Origin: Cliona cf. orientalis
Taxonomy: Eukaryota > Porifera > Demospongiae > Clionaida > Clionaidae
Assembly: GCA_963930775.1 (NCBI GenBank)
Contig: OZ005694.1
Location: forward strand, 3,658,001-3,722,000
Length of the DNA: 64,000 nucleotides
Direction: 5' to 3'
The notes under the pieces are model-generated. The model had not been told where the DNA came from. It worked only from the letters and a program-made list of their open reading frames with translations, and did no database searches. Shown here piece after piece: positions 35,101 through 47,100 of this stretch; the stretch's first letter is position 1, and the number at the start of each line of letters is the position of its first letter. The translations under genes and the position numbers were made by a program.

Positions 35101-38100
35101 GGAGGCTTAAGTATCCTCTCAGGGCCTGGCTACAGGTACTTGGACTCATGGTCATGGCATATAGTAGACTACTAAAATTAATATAGTATAGGTGATCAAC
35201 ATTATTGGATTAGCTATAGTGATTATACTAGCAATCTGTGATACTTCGCTGTCGTGGTAGCTTCTCAGGCCTAGCTATTGGGGTACCAACCCCATGTGCG
35301 CACGTATCCCTGTGTGCTGCTTTCAAATAAATCTTGTGACTTTGGCGAAGGCTCGCCCCGCACAGATGATTTTCATCACCACTAGTATATTATTACAGTG
35401 GAACCTGTCTAAAGCGGTCACCATTGGGACAAATATCGGTGGCTGCAATAATATGCAAAACATAGGGGGTGTGGCTTGTAGGAGAAGTGAGGCCTAAGTG
35501 GTTGCAAACATAACTGTGGGCTGCAATAGCAATTAGCCAGCAAGCACTATTAGCAGGTGGTCTAGCAAACCCACAGGTTTCCCTGGGGGCTGTCCTACAG
35601 TGGCCAGACTAATTTGTACTAGTGTAAACGCCATGGGACCTGGCTAACTGGCTGGTATAGCAATAGGCAGGTGGCCGTCTTGCATTCCATAGTAAATGCA
35701 TTGTGGCTGTATTAAGGAGGTGACCAAGGTGACCGCTAAGGCAGGTTCCACTGTATTTTTCCATGGCACGAGGGGTATGTGCTCCATGAGCTCTCTAGTT
35801 CTTCGTTACCATAAGGTAAAAGTGCATATGCACTTGACCAGCTAGCATTTATGGTAAGAAGCATAACTTATAAAGTGCCTCAGGGGCGTACCCAGGATTT
35901 AATGCAGGGGGTTTCTAAGCAGTGCGTGCGAAAAATTTAGCGACCACGCCCATTTTTTGGCCATGCCCTCTAATGAACAATCGCCGTTTTAGCAACAGTT
36001 TGCCAGATTCTCAAACATGTTAGCAAGGAAAAGCACCAGAGAGTTCTAGGCCAAGTTTTAAGAGACTTCAGTGCCTGCAGACGGAATCTGGAAACCAAGG
36101 GGGTTTCCTATAGCAGCTTAGTCGTACTAAGATAATACTGAATCTGACTGCCAAGGAGGGTTCCGGGCAATGAGGAAACAACTAAGATACGCCCCTGTGC
36201 CTTGTAAATGCTTCATTCATGCTCTATAAAACGGGCCACTTTAGCTAAATAAGTGGAAGCTTCCTGCGATGATCTACAAAAAAAGAACTTCTCTGCTTAT
36301 TCAGAAAAACACAGGCCATATGTACATCCCCTTATCTTCTTTGCCTATTTACATTACGTATCAAAACACATGCAGAATCCTTATGCATGCACTTGTGTGG
36401 TACCATTTTATAATAGTCATCTTACTAAAAGGTGTGTAACTAATTATTATGATGTATATTGCAACCCTACAATCACTGAAGCGAATTCCTAAACATTTTA
36501 ACAGATCTAGAATAATTACCACTAATTTGGAGTATTGAAAATATATAGGCTTTACTTGTTAAGCTTATTAGCCTACAGAGGCCAGTAAGTTGATTGTTCG
36601 TATACGTAGGAGCTGCCAGTTTTTGATAATCATTGACAATGTATGTTTGTCACTGAGGTACTGAGCTGGCTGTTGTGCCAGAGCTGAGGGGCTAGGGGGG
36701 TGCTGCAGCACCCTGAGCTCCGTGCTAGATACCGTAGGACAGGTTTTAATTGCATAGTTTAATAATTGCGTTGTAGTCAAGTCAGGCCAAATTGCGATAG
36801 ACGACCCCGTACCGTACTGTAGTATACGTGCATGTTTATGTTTGCGAATCTATTAATTGCGAAACGTACAAAAACTCGCAATTTGCAATTAATAGATACT
36901 CGCAATTAAAACCCGAACTACGGTACGCCACTGACTCTTATGAGTAAAAATTAAGAAGATGTTTTGGGATAGAGAGGCTGATACGATGCTATACAAATGC
37001 TTGTCATATTGGGGGTGTTGCCCCCTATAAAGAAGTGGGCTAGTCCCCACTTTTTGCTTTTGCCTTGAACTGCATGACGATCGTTCATGGCGTGCGAACG
37101 TGGCCACACCCACTTAATTGTGTTCACGCATGCGTGCGGCTACTATTCAAGGGCAGCTACTGTTTCTTTGGCGGAGCTCCAGGTGCGGCTACTATTCGAG
37201 GGCGGCTACTATTCGGGGTGCGGCTTCTATTCAAATAAATACGGTACATTATTTTGAATGATCAACCAAGAACCTCTCTACGAAAGCTTTAATTTATTTG
37301 CCTTTTGGGAACAACTATATTTTGACAAACTATCAACAATTAACCTTGAAAGTTGTACAACAATGCATTTTGTATTCATTTGGAGTAAGGCATGTTTTGT
37401 TAACTGCATGTGATGCAATACTCTTATGAGTAAAAATTAAGAAGATGTTTTTGGGATAGAGAGGCTGATATGATGCTGTACAACTATATCCTAATCTGGG
37501 GACGCAACAACTAGATAAGCATTAAGTATCTGAGGAAGATTAATACTGTTAAACATATGTACATTACATGTAGGTAAGCATGAATTAATGCTTATCATAT
37601 TGGGGGTGTTGCCCCCTATAAAGAAGTGGGCTAGTCCCCACAGTTGGGTTTGCTTCATAAATTTTCAACCGAGCAGCTCTAGTTATTCTATGCTCACTCT
37701 CCCAAAATATTATTTTGATTTTCTCATGTTCTGTTTGATATTAAATTTTATCTTTTGAAAACTAGCTCAGATGGCCGCTTAGCTGTAATCATGAGCAAAT
37801 TAAACTATATTGTTTTGATTTTCTCACGTTCTGTTTGATATTAAATTTGGAAGTAAGCTCAGATGGCTGCTTAGATATAATCGTGAGTATAGTGGTATAC
37901 GGTACATGTATGTGTCTCCAGGAAAATTAATAATACATGTATATCTTAATTATGTAGGGATTCCTGAAGCTTACAAAATCTTGTAGCAATGTTGAAAATG
38001 GCTACTCAATCCGAGACCTATATATTAATAATATAGCAGCCAAGTGAAGGACACGTACAACAGTAGCAAATGGCTAGTTCGGTTAGAGTATAGAGAACCC

Positions 38101-41100
38101 CAGTTGTTTCTTAGAATGGGATGACTTATCAGTACCATGCATATACATGTACTATAGCTTAAACCTTGCAGTCTAGTCAGTGCATATACTCTCTGCAGTC
38201 ACCATTGGCTAATATTAGGACCCTTAAGCTTCCTGATTCCAGAGTACTATCGATCCCACTTACATGTACCATTGCCTCTACACCAAAAGTAGACTCTATT
38301 ATCTCAATCTGTGGCTTGAGCCAGTTTCTTCGTGTTTGCAATGACCACGTGTGGACGCGGGAGTCTCCGCATGAGGAGGCATGAAACTTAAAATCACGGA
38401 ATTTCTTCGCATTAATTGGCATTCTTGAATAGATATACATGTACATACCACCACATAGCAGGAAATGTTCTCATGATGCAAATTTCTGTATTATTTGTGG
38501 ATACCCTTGTGTGCTGCAAAATTAAGAACATTAAATGGGTGATGTATACATGCAGCGTATATGTACATGTAGTACGCGATTGATCGAAGGCAGGGGCGGC
38601 ATAGCTAGTCCATGAACAGTGGTGCATGTGGCTAAAGAGTGGGGGGGGGGGGGGGGGGGGGGGGGGTGGGATGGAGCTAATACTCGATCAGCATTGACAT
38701 GTTTAAGAGAAAGTTAAGCTAGGTTATTCATAATCTTGTGAAGATTGGTGTGGCGAGAGCCACACTCTGCCATACCCTGGCTACGCCACTAGTGCCGAAG
38801 GCCAGCATGCGACTCTATTGGGTGCTATTGAGCATTAGCAGCTATAGATACGTAGTTGCCATTCAATTTGTATTCGTAGTTGTACATGTAGTAGCTGGAC
38901 ACAAATAAAAAGTAGATAATAGTATACACATGGTATTGTCTAAAACCAGCACACATCCCAGTTCAGCTATTTATATAGGTCTATAATAATATTATTATTA
39001 ATAATACTGTATTCGCTCGATCAGACGCTGCTCTCGAATAGTCGCCGCACCTCCAGAAGTGCTGAATGAAATAGTCGCCGCTCTCGAATAGTAGCTGTGC
39101 CACGCCTACTATTCGAGAATTCCAACACGTGGACATGCCCCGATGGCAGGTACACGATAAACAGTCTAGAACAAGTTCTAACCTTCTTCTACATCAGCAA
39201 AGGGGCCAGAATTTCCTAGATCAGTGGTGTCAATCGACCGTTTCTCTAAGGATTGCCTCTCTGGCAGCTACTGGTATTATAAATAAACGCCACACAAATT
39301 TGGGTGATGAAATAAATAGTAGCCGCGGCGTCTGATCGAGCGAATACGGTATTATTAATAGACTACTGTAATTGAAAGTTTCATATCGGCCAACAGAGTC
39401 ATGATCAGACTATGAGGAAAAGTGACCATATGGCTTGTGTTCGATCTGTATGCACCCTAAGTTTAATTACCACCAACGAGTTCTGTGTGGGGGAGAGGGG
39501 GGGGGGGGGCCGGGGGCTCACACCTCTACAGTACTATTGGTATAAAATTGAAGGTTTTCTCTTTCTCAAACTGTCTGAAGTTTATGGGAATTAATTAATT
39601 AATGTCAATTTGTTGTTGTCTGTAATTATATTATTGTTGGTAAGAGTTGATACCATGCCAGCTCAGCAATAAAATGTTAATCAGTGGCGTAGCTGGGGGG
39701 GGGGGGTGCTCAGGGAGCTCGAGCACCCCCTTTCAGCTCTTGGACTAGTTGACATAGTATATAGAACAGCCTCATCCAGCACCCCCTTAGCTACTCCAAA
39801 CCGTCATCTACTACAAAATAACAGCTTAGAAGACACTTAGAAACTTATCTTATTCCAAGATTTGGCCGAAAGCCTTAAGCTAGTTAGCTAGCTACGTTCA
39901 GAACGCGTTTTTCTGTGATAATTTGAACTTTGACCTTACCTGTTAATAAGTGGGCGTGGCTAAAATTTTTGCGCACGTAGTCCAGCACCCCCTTATCTAA
40001 AATCCTGGCTACGCCCCTGTTAATGGTAATTAACAGCTTTGGGCTTTGCTAGCATACATCCTCTTTCAATTGCTGGTATACATGAAACATCCATATACAG
40101 TATTATACCAGAATGATTAACAAAAGTAAATGTGGCAGTAGCAAAAAGTAATAGTCATTGCATAACATTCACTTCAAGTTCGCTAGCAACAGCAGGGTGC
40201 ACATGCAATGCGCATGCAGGGTATGTGCTGAAAGATTCAAAATCAGGAAAGAGATCATCATTCAGCCATATTGTTGCATGGTGCTCATAGCTATTAGACT
40301 AATATTATCATCCATAATAATAGTTCAAAAAATTAATTACTTTTCATTAATTTCTTTATTCAGGGTACCTGTTTGAAGGACTTCATTTGTGTTTGGTGCT
40401 GCTATCTCTGTACCCTTGTTCAGGAAGCTCAGGTAAATTGGCAGTAGTACAATAGCTGCAAATGAAGTACTATTCATGCAAAACTCTCGGCACATTGTAC
40501 CATCAGATTTGCTGCATAACAATATGCATTGCAGACAATAATATGCTGCTGTAGAGAACATTTAATTCCTAGTCTGCAATGATCAATGAAAAATCATCTA
40601 ATAGCTATGGGTAGAACCTGGTACTATTGCTGGACATAACTAGAGTCTGGAGAGCACATACCCAGCACGCTTTGTAGTCACTGTAGCGTAGTATATTGCA
40701 ACACTCTACTGCAGAGCTGTTTTATGACTTGACGACCCTTTCCAACACTGAGCTTGAGCATGTGCAGCACATGCTGTGGCCAGTAGAGTGGGTGTGGTCG
40801 ATAAACCACAGGCATGCCGAACAGAAAATGCACAGTTTGTATATACATGTAGCACTAGCAAGCATTTTTTGAGGAATTCGAAACATTTACAAACCAGATT
40901 TTCAATAATATCTACTGATTGGTTGTGCATGCACGCACAGATGCCTAGAATGTGAGATTTGGCAATTTTCGTGCCGACAACAACAGATGGACAAACCAGT
41001 TGCTTTACCCTGTGTGCATGCACACGGGGTAATAATTACCTAGCATGGACGAGGCCATGCACTCCCAATTTTTCAATATTACACGTGCCATATCAAAAAT

Positions 41101-43901
41101 TGGCAATATTGAAAAATCGGGAGTGGCCTGGGGACAAGGCTATGTGCAAGGGATAAAGTAATCGGTTGTGTCGTCATCATTGTTAGCACAAAAATCGCTT
41201 TATATTGAGATATCAATGTAGGTAGTCTCGAACCCAGACTCCTCCCTTTTCTGCAGCGCTGGATGTACTGCATCACAACAACACGCGGAAGGAAGGGTCT
41301 GGCAACTCTTGGCAATGCACGGTTTTCGTGTTCTCTAGAGGAATTTGCATAGAGCTAGTGGGGTGTGCGAGATATCATGTGACTTTAGAATTATGGACCG
41401 CAGTAACGCACGATCACGCATGCACTGATACAATACTGGAACACAGTGTAGTGAAAAGTATGGCGGCGGAGTTTATCAACGCAGTAGACTACTACTAGAG
41501 ATATGGAGAAGGAGATGGGCTGGCTATGCAGCTGTTTTCCTAGGAAAAGACATTTTTGTGTCCGATGGTCCTCACTCAACGAGGTGTTATGTTAATCGTC
41601 TACACTTGCTCGAGTCTTCAGGTAGTGAGCAACAGCATAGTGAGCACCATTTCATGGCTGTAAAGTCCATCATGAGTCACATGAATTTTAATAACACCAA
41701 AGAACAAAAATTTAAGTTATGATATGAATGAAGTTCCAATCAGCTTTAATTGCATGCCAAACGCATACGAAAACCATGCAAGAGTCACCAGACCCTTCCT
41801 TCCGTGTGCTGGTGATGCAGTACATCCAGCGCTGCGGAAAGGGAGGGGTCTGGGTTTGAGACTAAGATGTAGGCATATAAACGATTTGTAAGCACAATGA
41901 ATCAATCGAACGCAGTGAAAAACTGGCTCAGTGTGTGTCAAATCGAGAGACAGCATCACAAATAGTGTCTTTTTATTGGTGACCGTAGCCACGCCTATCG
42001 ATAGTGCCTACTCAATGCATAATGCATGCCCATTTAAGTGTGACTGGGAAGATTGTCAAATATTCTAAATAATTAATGCTCATGACATCATTACTACTAA
42101 GCTTCATACTATCTGGATCCGCTGGAACTATATTATCACAATGTACAAGAAAGTTAATATTACAACAAAATCTTCCTCGTTTAGATCTGGTGCAGACTGC
42201 TTTTTGTCACCGGGACCCTAGTACAACTTAAGCAAATATTTTTCTGAAGTTCACAAAATCAATAATAGCCATGCAGGGATGGATGCAGGATATTGTGAAG
42301 GGGGATTCTTCTTATTGTGTGCGTGAAGCACACGAAAATTTTTCATTGAACACGCCCATTTTGTGTTGGCCACGCCCCTTTTCGATCGCACTTGCCGCTG
42401 AACCATGCAGCCGCTAGAAAGACGATGAAAGAACCTGTAACTTTCCTGATTGTAGCTGTAATAAATAAGGCCAAGACTCCCAAAATAATGAACTGTATAG
42501 CCGGAAAATTTGGCGGGGAAATAAATTTGGCAGTTTGGTGGTCTATATTTCAACTGCCAAATTATAATCCGCCAAAATTTCCTACTCGCATATATACCTG
42601 TACCGAAATGCCAAATTTAAATCTGCCTATATTCTTGTAATAGCGATTTGGGGCTCAACCACCAAATTTAATTCCCGCCAATATTTCCGGCTATACGGTA
42701 GTTTAATTCACATCAAGAATCACTGGTACAGTCAATTTTATTCAGTCATTGGAAGATAATAATATTATTATTACTAGAGGTACATGTAGGCTTGGGGTCA
42801 GGGGGGTTCGAATGAACCAAACAAACTACTCCTGGATCCGCCACTGCCATGCACACAGAAGTAAATCTATAAATTGCACAATGTGCATGGGGGGATGTGC
42901 TCTATAGAACTCTAGTTATATTAGTCACAAAGCCATCACTATCTCATAGATAGCTCATTGGAAATTAAGTGAAGAAGGCAGAGGTGGTTAACAAAAAATA
43001 GGCGTTACACCAGGGACTATACATTATCTTTCAGATGGACTGGAAACGCGTGCGCCGCCCTATTACAAAGTACACATTTCCGTTTCTGCAATCATCGTTA
43101 CGGGTAAAAAATATCGCGAGCGGTAAGAAGCTACAAAAGCTGCTTGGAAACACCAACGGTGGTCGACCTGACAACGGAGTCAGTGTCTGTGAGGGCGTCT
43201 ACAGTTGACCATAGTCGTAATACAATGTGCTGAAAGCCATTTTGTGGTGAGTGTGCTTCTGAGTGCGCTCTCTATGAGTGAAAAAGTTCAGTATGGCTAC
43301 TTTTCATGTCCTGGCAATACTTTGTGCTGGATTAGCTCAGAAAGTGAAGCTCTCATAGGATTCTACACAGCACGAGTAGTAAGCCCCAATCTTGCTTTAC
43401 TGGGTGCACAGTATTCTTTTGAGCTGGAAGGTACTCTAGGAGCTCAAGGCCCCCTAAGTTTAAAAATTTACTTGACAAAGATGGACACCTTTTGTGCTGG
43501 ATAATCTCACGAACTAAAACAGACATGAGCATTATTCAAACGCATAAAGTAAGTTTACCCGTTGCTTCACTGGATAAACAACATTTGGTGTGCTAAGTAT
43601 TATCTAAGAGTTTCCTACAAGCCTTCATAGAAGTACTAGACGGCCATATTGACTGTCTTGGCACCCTAGTCCAGTATAGTAGCAATACTGTCAGATATTT
43701 CTGGGTACACTTCTGGGCGTAACGATGATTGTAGAATTTTCGCGAGCGTAATAATGTAGCTGAAAGATAATGTATAGTCCCTGGTTACACATAGGAACCC
43801 ATGAGATCTTAGTTTTGATGTATCTAAATGAAGGCCTGACTTGTATTATATTCTTACAGGAAGTGAAATCTCCTGGGAGTGTGTCCTTGGCTCGAGAGTA
43901 A
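32175..43901 (+). CDS. PLAC8-domain protein, array gene 3 (4 exons, 108 aa)
   Basis: Exons are 32175-32229, 32319-32479, 40364-40432 and 43860-43901 (TAA), with introns in phases 1, 0 and 0. The protein starts MSREWSSDLCGCFNDC, keeps YFCPCYIFGKNAE, and has VWCCYLCTLVQEAQE near the C-terminus, so the CCxxC core is intact although Pro is Tyr. Coding length is again 327 nt. The 230-nt middle exon of genes 1 and 2 is split here into 161 and 69 nt by a 7.9-kb intron between Glu72 and Gly73. The last intron holds a 773-bp CAGGG-ended element that stops 76 bp before the terminal exon. Upstream lie two copies of GATTGGGCCAT and a TGCGCATGCGCA palindrome. The stop is only 244 bp from the start codon of gene 4. 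Confidence 0.88.
32581..32665. repeat. Perfect 85-bp palindrome
   Basis: Two 42-nt arms (32581-32622 and 32624-32665) are perfect reverse complements around a single A. The arm begins ATTTATACTGGAGGTC. It lies 100 bp after exon 2 of PLAC8 gene 3. No repeat family is recognised. Confidence 0.95.
33362..33795. mobile_element. Mutator-like MITE, perfect 9-bp TSD
   Basis: Termini TAGTCTGGCGGGCCAGCCCC and its inverse bound 434 bp with long, nearly complementary arms (about 120 bp). ATATCAGTT is duplicated at 33353-33361 and 33796-33804. It lies in intron 2 of PLAC8 gene 3. Confidence 0.9.
34361..34575. mobile_element. GGCGGGAATTAAATTT family, copy 1
   Basis: TATAACCGGAAATATTGG with AATTAAATTTGGCGGTT on the left, inverted on the right with a TATACGGTA end. 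It is repeated at 42495-42700 and 62067-62287. Confidence 0.75.
35396..35753. mobile_element. Mariner-type MITE with TA duplication
   Basis: CAGTGGAACCTGTCTAAAGC on the left and GGCAGGTTCCACTG on the right, flanked by TA on both sides, 358 bp. The terminus resembles widespread CAGTGGAACC MITEs of Tc1/mariner type. Confidence 0.8.
35881..36197. mobile_element. hAT-like non-autonomous element, 5-bp TSD
   Basis: Starts CAGGGGCGTACCCAGGAT and ends GATACGCCCCTG, 317 bp. TGCCT flanks both ends (35876-35880, 36198-36202). Confidence 0.82.
36730..36925. mobile_element. TACCGTAGG-ended MITE, copy 1
   Basis: TACCGTAGGACAGGTTTTAA on the left and AACCCGAACTACGGTA on the right. The inner CAAGTCAGGCCAAATTGC and GACCCCGTACCG are shared, in inverted order, with 63748-63918. 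A partial relative ends at about 47155. Confidence 0.75.
38591..38796. mobile_element. hAT-like non-autonomous element, imperfect right end
   Basis: Starts CAGGGGCGGCATAGCTAG and ends CTGGCTACGCCACTAGTGCC, with GAAGG on both sides. The right terminus carries extra bases relative to CTGGCTACGCCACTG. A 26-bp poly(G) run lies inside. Confidence 0.58.
39005..39350. mobile_element. Relative of the TATTCGAATAG-type element
   Basis: TACTGTATTCGCTCGATCAG on the left and TCTGATCGAGCGAATACGGT on the right form inverted ends. The internal GTCGCCGC and TAGCCGCGG words match the 18683 element. Confidence 0.7.
39682..40019. mobile_element. hAT-like non-autonomous element, 5-bp TSD
   Basis: Starts CAGTGGCGTAGCTGG and ends CTGGCTACGCCCCTG, 338 bp, flanked by TTAAT on both sides (39677-39681, 40020-40024). 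It is the cleanest representative of the CAGTGGCGTAGC type. Confidence 0.88.
41223..41864. mobile_element. Mutator-like MITE inserted in a family-B repeat
   Basis: Starts TAGTCTCGAACCCAGAC and ends GTCTGGGTTTGAGACTA. Flanking 9-mers CAATGTAGG and AGATGTAGG agree at 7 of 9 positions. Intact family-B copies read through this point as AAGATGTAGGCGTCTAAGCG, which shows where the insertion happened. Confidence 0.8.
42274..42846. mobile_element. hAT-like element, 5-bp TSD, with a nested element
   Basis: Starts CAGGGATGGATGCAGGAT and ends CTCCTGGATCCGCCACTG, 573 bp, flanked by CCATG on both sides. A TACGGTA-type element (42495-42700) is nested inside. The host sequence is family B: ATAGCC before the element and CATGCAC-AGTAAATCTA after it continue the family-B order seen at 6461-6500. 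Confidence 0.78.
42495..42700. mobile_element. GGCGGGAATTAAATTT family, copy 2 (nested)
   Basis: TGTATAGCCGGAAAATTTGG on the left and TTTCCGGCTATACGGTA on the right. It is nested inside the hAT-like element 42274-42846, so it inserted later. Confidence 0.78.
43011..43783. mobile_element. CAGGG-ended DNA element, 773 bp
   Basis: Perfect 24-bp inverted termini start CAGGGACTATACATTATCTT. GTTACAC flanks both sides (43004-43010, 43784-43790). Further inverted matches such as CAATCATCGTTACG occur inside. The 100-codon open frame at 43205-43504 resembles no known transposase. A second copy begins near 63957. CAGGG termini suggest a hAT relative, although the duplication is 7 bp. It lies in the last intron of PLAC8 gene 3. 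Confidence 0.85.
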
Positions 43902-44145
43902 TTACTGAATCTATAAATTCAGTGGACATTGCAAGACCTTGTGTTGTAGCTACTCAATAATCACTGTGACTATATAATATGCATTAATTTTGACGAATCA
44001 GAGAGCGCAATAATAATAGTAATGTCGTTGTCTACTGTCATGCGCATGCGCTTTACTCATTGCTCGGGGCCACACCCACCTAACCTTCAGATGAGTAGAG
44101 CACCGCGAAAGGAGCCCAAGGATACCGATAACAGCTATCGCGAAC

Positions 44146-47100
44146 ATGTCTGGAACGTGGCAGCACGGACTATTTGGATGCTTTAACGACCTAGGCACAT
44201 GTAAGCTTAAAGATACTATAATTTTACATAATTTAAGTGAAACAATATTTAGGGGGTGGCCAAGGTGCTGAAAGCCATTAGTCTTTAGTAGCTAGGGGGC
44301 TGGCATCCAGAAAGCCATGGGCCAACATATTAATATTACCAGTTGGGGCCATTTCAGCACATCACCAATACAATGTGCATGGTAGCAATTCATGGTGTAG
44401 CCTACATGCTGTTGTATGTACCGAAAAAGATTGTTTTTATACAGGAAGCCTGCTGGCCCCTTGCCCCTATGTGTGGAGTATAAACATATGTAGCTCATGG
44501 TGTCCCCAAGTTGCTCATACACTCTTATGTCGTAATACTTGGGCTGGCCGGGGTATATTTCATGATGTTCAACAGGATCAAAAGGTCACATGCAATTGGC
44601 TTAATACTACTTCGATCCCTGTACCATTTGTGAACAATTTTCTAGGCCATTTGGCTGTGCTTTTGCGACCTTGGACAGCAAAGCAAACTGCTATAGTAGC
44701 TGCCAATTACTCCTAACATGTCTGTTACCCACCTTGGAGAAAGTACTGTTTGTCGCCAGGACTGACCAGATTATTACTGACCTTTTTTTACTCTGTTAAC
44801 CTCTGGATGTCTTTGACCTTTTGACCCTGTTGAATCTCCTATGGATGACCCCATAGTTGCCAACTATCCCAAAACTGGCGGGACAGTCCCGAAAATATTG
44901 GATATGTCCCGCTCTTGTCCCGATTTCCTGCTTTGCTGACATCATAGTACATGTACGTCACTATGTATGATGCACAAAAGGGGTGTGGCACAATCCTAAC
45001 CTTAGTATACTACCCTGTTTTTGTCTGTATATCTCGAGATTTAGTGGGCGTGGTAGGTGGATTTTGTGCGTGGTTGCGGATGTTGCCGAAATAGTGGGTG
45101 TGGCAATGCAAAAATGGGCGTGGCCCCAAATTTTTCACACGCACTTTGCGTGCATTAGCTCATCTGTCCTAGCCTCGTTCCCAGGCTCCCCCTCTCCTTT
45201 TCTCACTTTTTTTTCGCGCGCGAATATTACACGCGAAAAATTGAAGGAGAGGGAGAGCCTGGTACGGAACCGCGCCCACCCGTGGCCACCTTGGCCAGCG
45301 ATGACCATAATCATGGCGGCCACGCGCTCCACTGTGCACAGTGCCGCTCTCACGCTGCCTTGTGGATCGTAGCAATATCGCTAAGAAGTCACAAAGATAG
45401 TTAGTAAGTTGTAAAAGCCTTTAGTTTATACTTTTTTGTTGATATTTTTGCCATGGCCGGCATCTTGAGCAGTGACTTTGTGCCTCAGTGAAAAAAATTA
45501 ATAAATTTAACCGGTCTACTGTGTAAGGATCTTTTGGCGAAGTTTGTCATGATCCACAACATAGTGCGAGAGCGGTACTGTGCACAATGGAGCGCGTGGC
45601 CGCCATGATCATAGTCATGGCTGGCCAAGGTGGCCACGGGTGGGCGCGGTTCCGTACCAGGCTCTCCCTCTCCTTCGATTTTTCGCGTGTAATATTCACG
45701 CGCGAAAAAAAAAGTGAGAAAAGGAGAGGGGGAGCCTGGGAACGAGGCTACATCTGTCCCGCATCTGTTTCTTACAAGATTGGCAACTATGTGACCCCCA
45801 AAGGAAGGTCAAAAGTACCTCTATGGGGGTAGCTATAGCAACGGGCATCCGGCTGTGTTGGTCATCGGTATGGAACATGTATGTATTCTTGTTACTGAGA
45901 TTCTAGCACAGTTCTTGAGATCGACATGCATAATAACCACAATAACCATAATTAAATTTAGTGAAATTAACAAATAATATATCATACTGGTTTTCTTCCT
46001 GTGGAGATACATGTATAAGCGCATGTGCTTAAAGGCATTGTGCCATAGGCTAAATTACATGTATTAGTATCACATGTGATATAATCACAACCATTCTGGC
46101 AGCCACTTTTCAATCAAAGGTTGTAGTTCGTGGTAGCAAAATGCAATTGGTCCAAGAAAAGCTCAAGGGTTGGAGCTGAACGGTCTTTAGCTAGTGGCAA
46201 AAGGTAGGTCTATCGGGAGGACGGGCAAGAGTCAGCCATGCCAGAGTAGTAGTGATGTCTAATTGTACATGTGTGTCTAGCTAGATCTACCATGTGCAAG
46301 GTAGTATATCACAAGTACATGTACATGTAGATTTACCTTTAGCAAGCGAGAGTAGGTCGAGAAGCAGACAGAGATGCCAGTCCTCCAGCAGCGCCACGAG
46401 TACCTATACTAAGTCCTTGCCTTATCCTTTGATGGCATTCTGGAGTCCACGAGGTCCGAGGAGCGTTCAACAATATTTTTGTATGTGTGTGATTTATCAC
46501 AACGTGAGTCTCATATAGTAGATTAGTCGCAATCATTGCTTATATCGTGACACAATGCCTTTAATAGTGGGGAAGATTATTAGTATTATAGGAGTTAAGG
46601 TGAGGCTAATAATTACTGTAGTGTCCCAGGTAAACGCCCGTGGGTACTTACATATACCGTACATGTACATGTAGGTCGGGTTTTGAATGTGTAGTTAATG
46701 GTGCTACATACATGTAAGCCAGATTGTGATTCTAATGGTTGCAAATAGCCAAATGAGAAAGCCACACCCTCAATCTTAGCTATAGAGGTGCGGCTTGTGA
46801 GGCTGCATGTGGGGTGGGTTATCAATAGAATACCATACTGCTCGAGCAATGGTTGCGTTTGGCTTGGCATTGGCTATGGTGTTTGCAGGTTGGCAGTTGG
46901 CTCAAGAATTGAAGAAGACTCTTTCTCGACGATCGACAGCTGTACGTACATGCTTGCGAGTAGATCGAGCACACATGATATCGATAATGCATGCATGTTT
47001 GGGATAGCAAGCGAGCACGCGTGCAAAAGGGGTGTGGTTACGTGTAACATTATTCATTGTGTATTCTTTTTCCTGCGATTTTTTTATTGCGTCTTGTGTA

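Larger units (their letters stand above)
41001..42912 (+). repeat. Family-B copy broken by nested insertions
   Basis: Family-B segments run in order at 41001-41040, 41142-41222, 41865-42273 and 42847-42912. They are separated by a short TAGC...GGCTA-like insert (41040-41141), a Mutator-like MITE (41223-41864) and a hAT-like element (42274-42846) that itself carries another element. Confidence 0.72.

Noticed and set aside
34794..35186. 130-codon plus-strand frame
   Set aside because: Runs through a CGGGGC hairpin (about 34800-34829) and repeat DNA; no domain recognised despite GT/AG sites.
35881..36197. Open frame beginning at 36253 as a gene
   Set aside because: The 79-codon frame has no splice context or similarity and begins just after a hAT-like element.
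43205..43504. 100-codon frame inside the CAGGG element
   Set aside because: No resemblance to a transposase or host domain; probably open by chance within a non-autonomous element.
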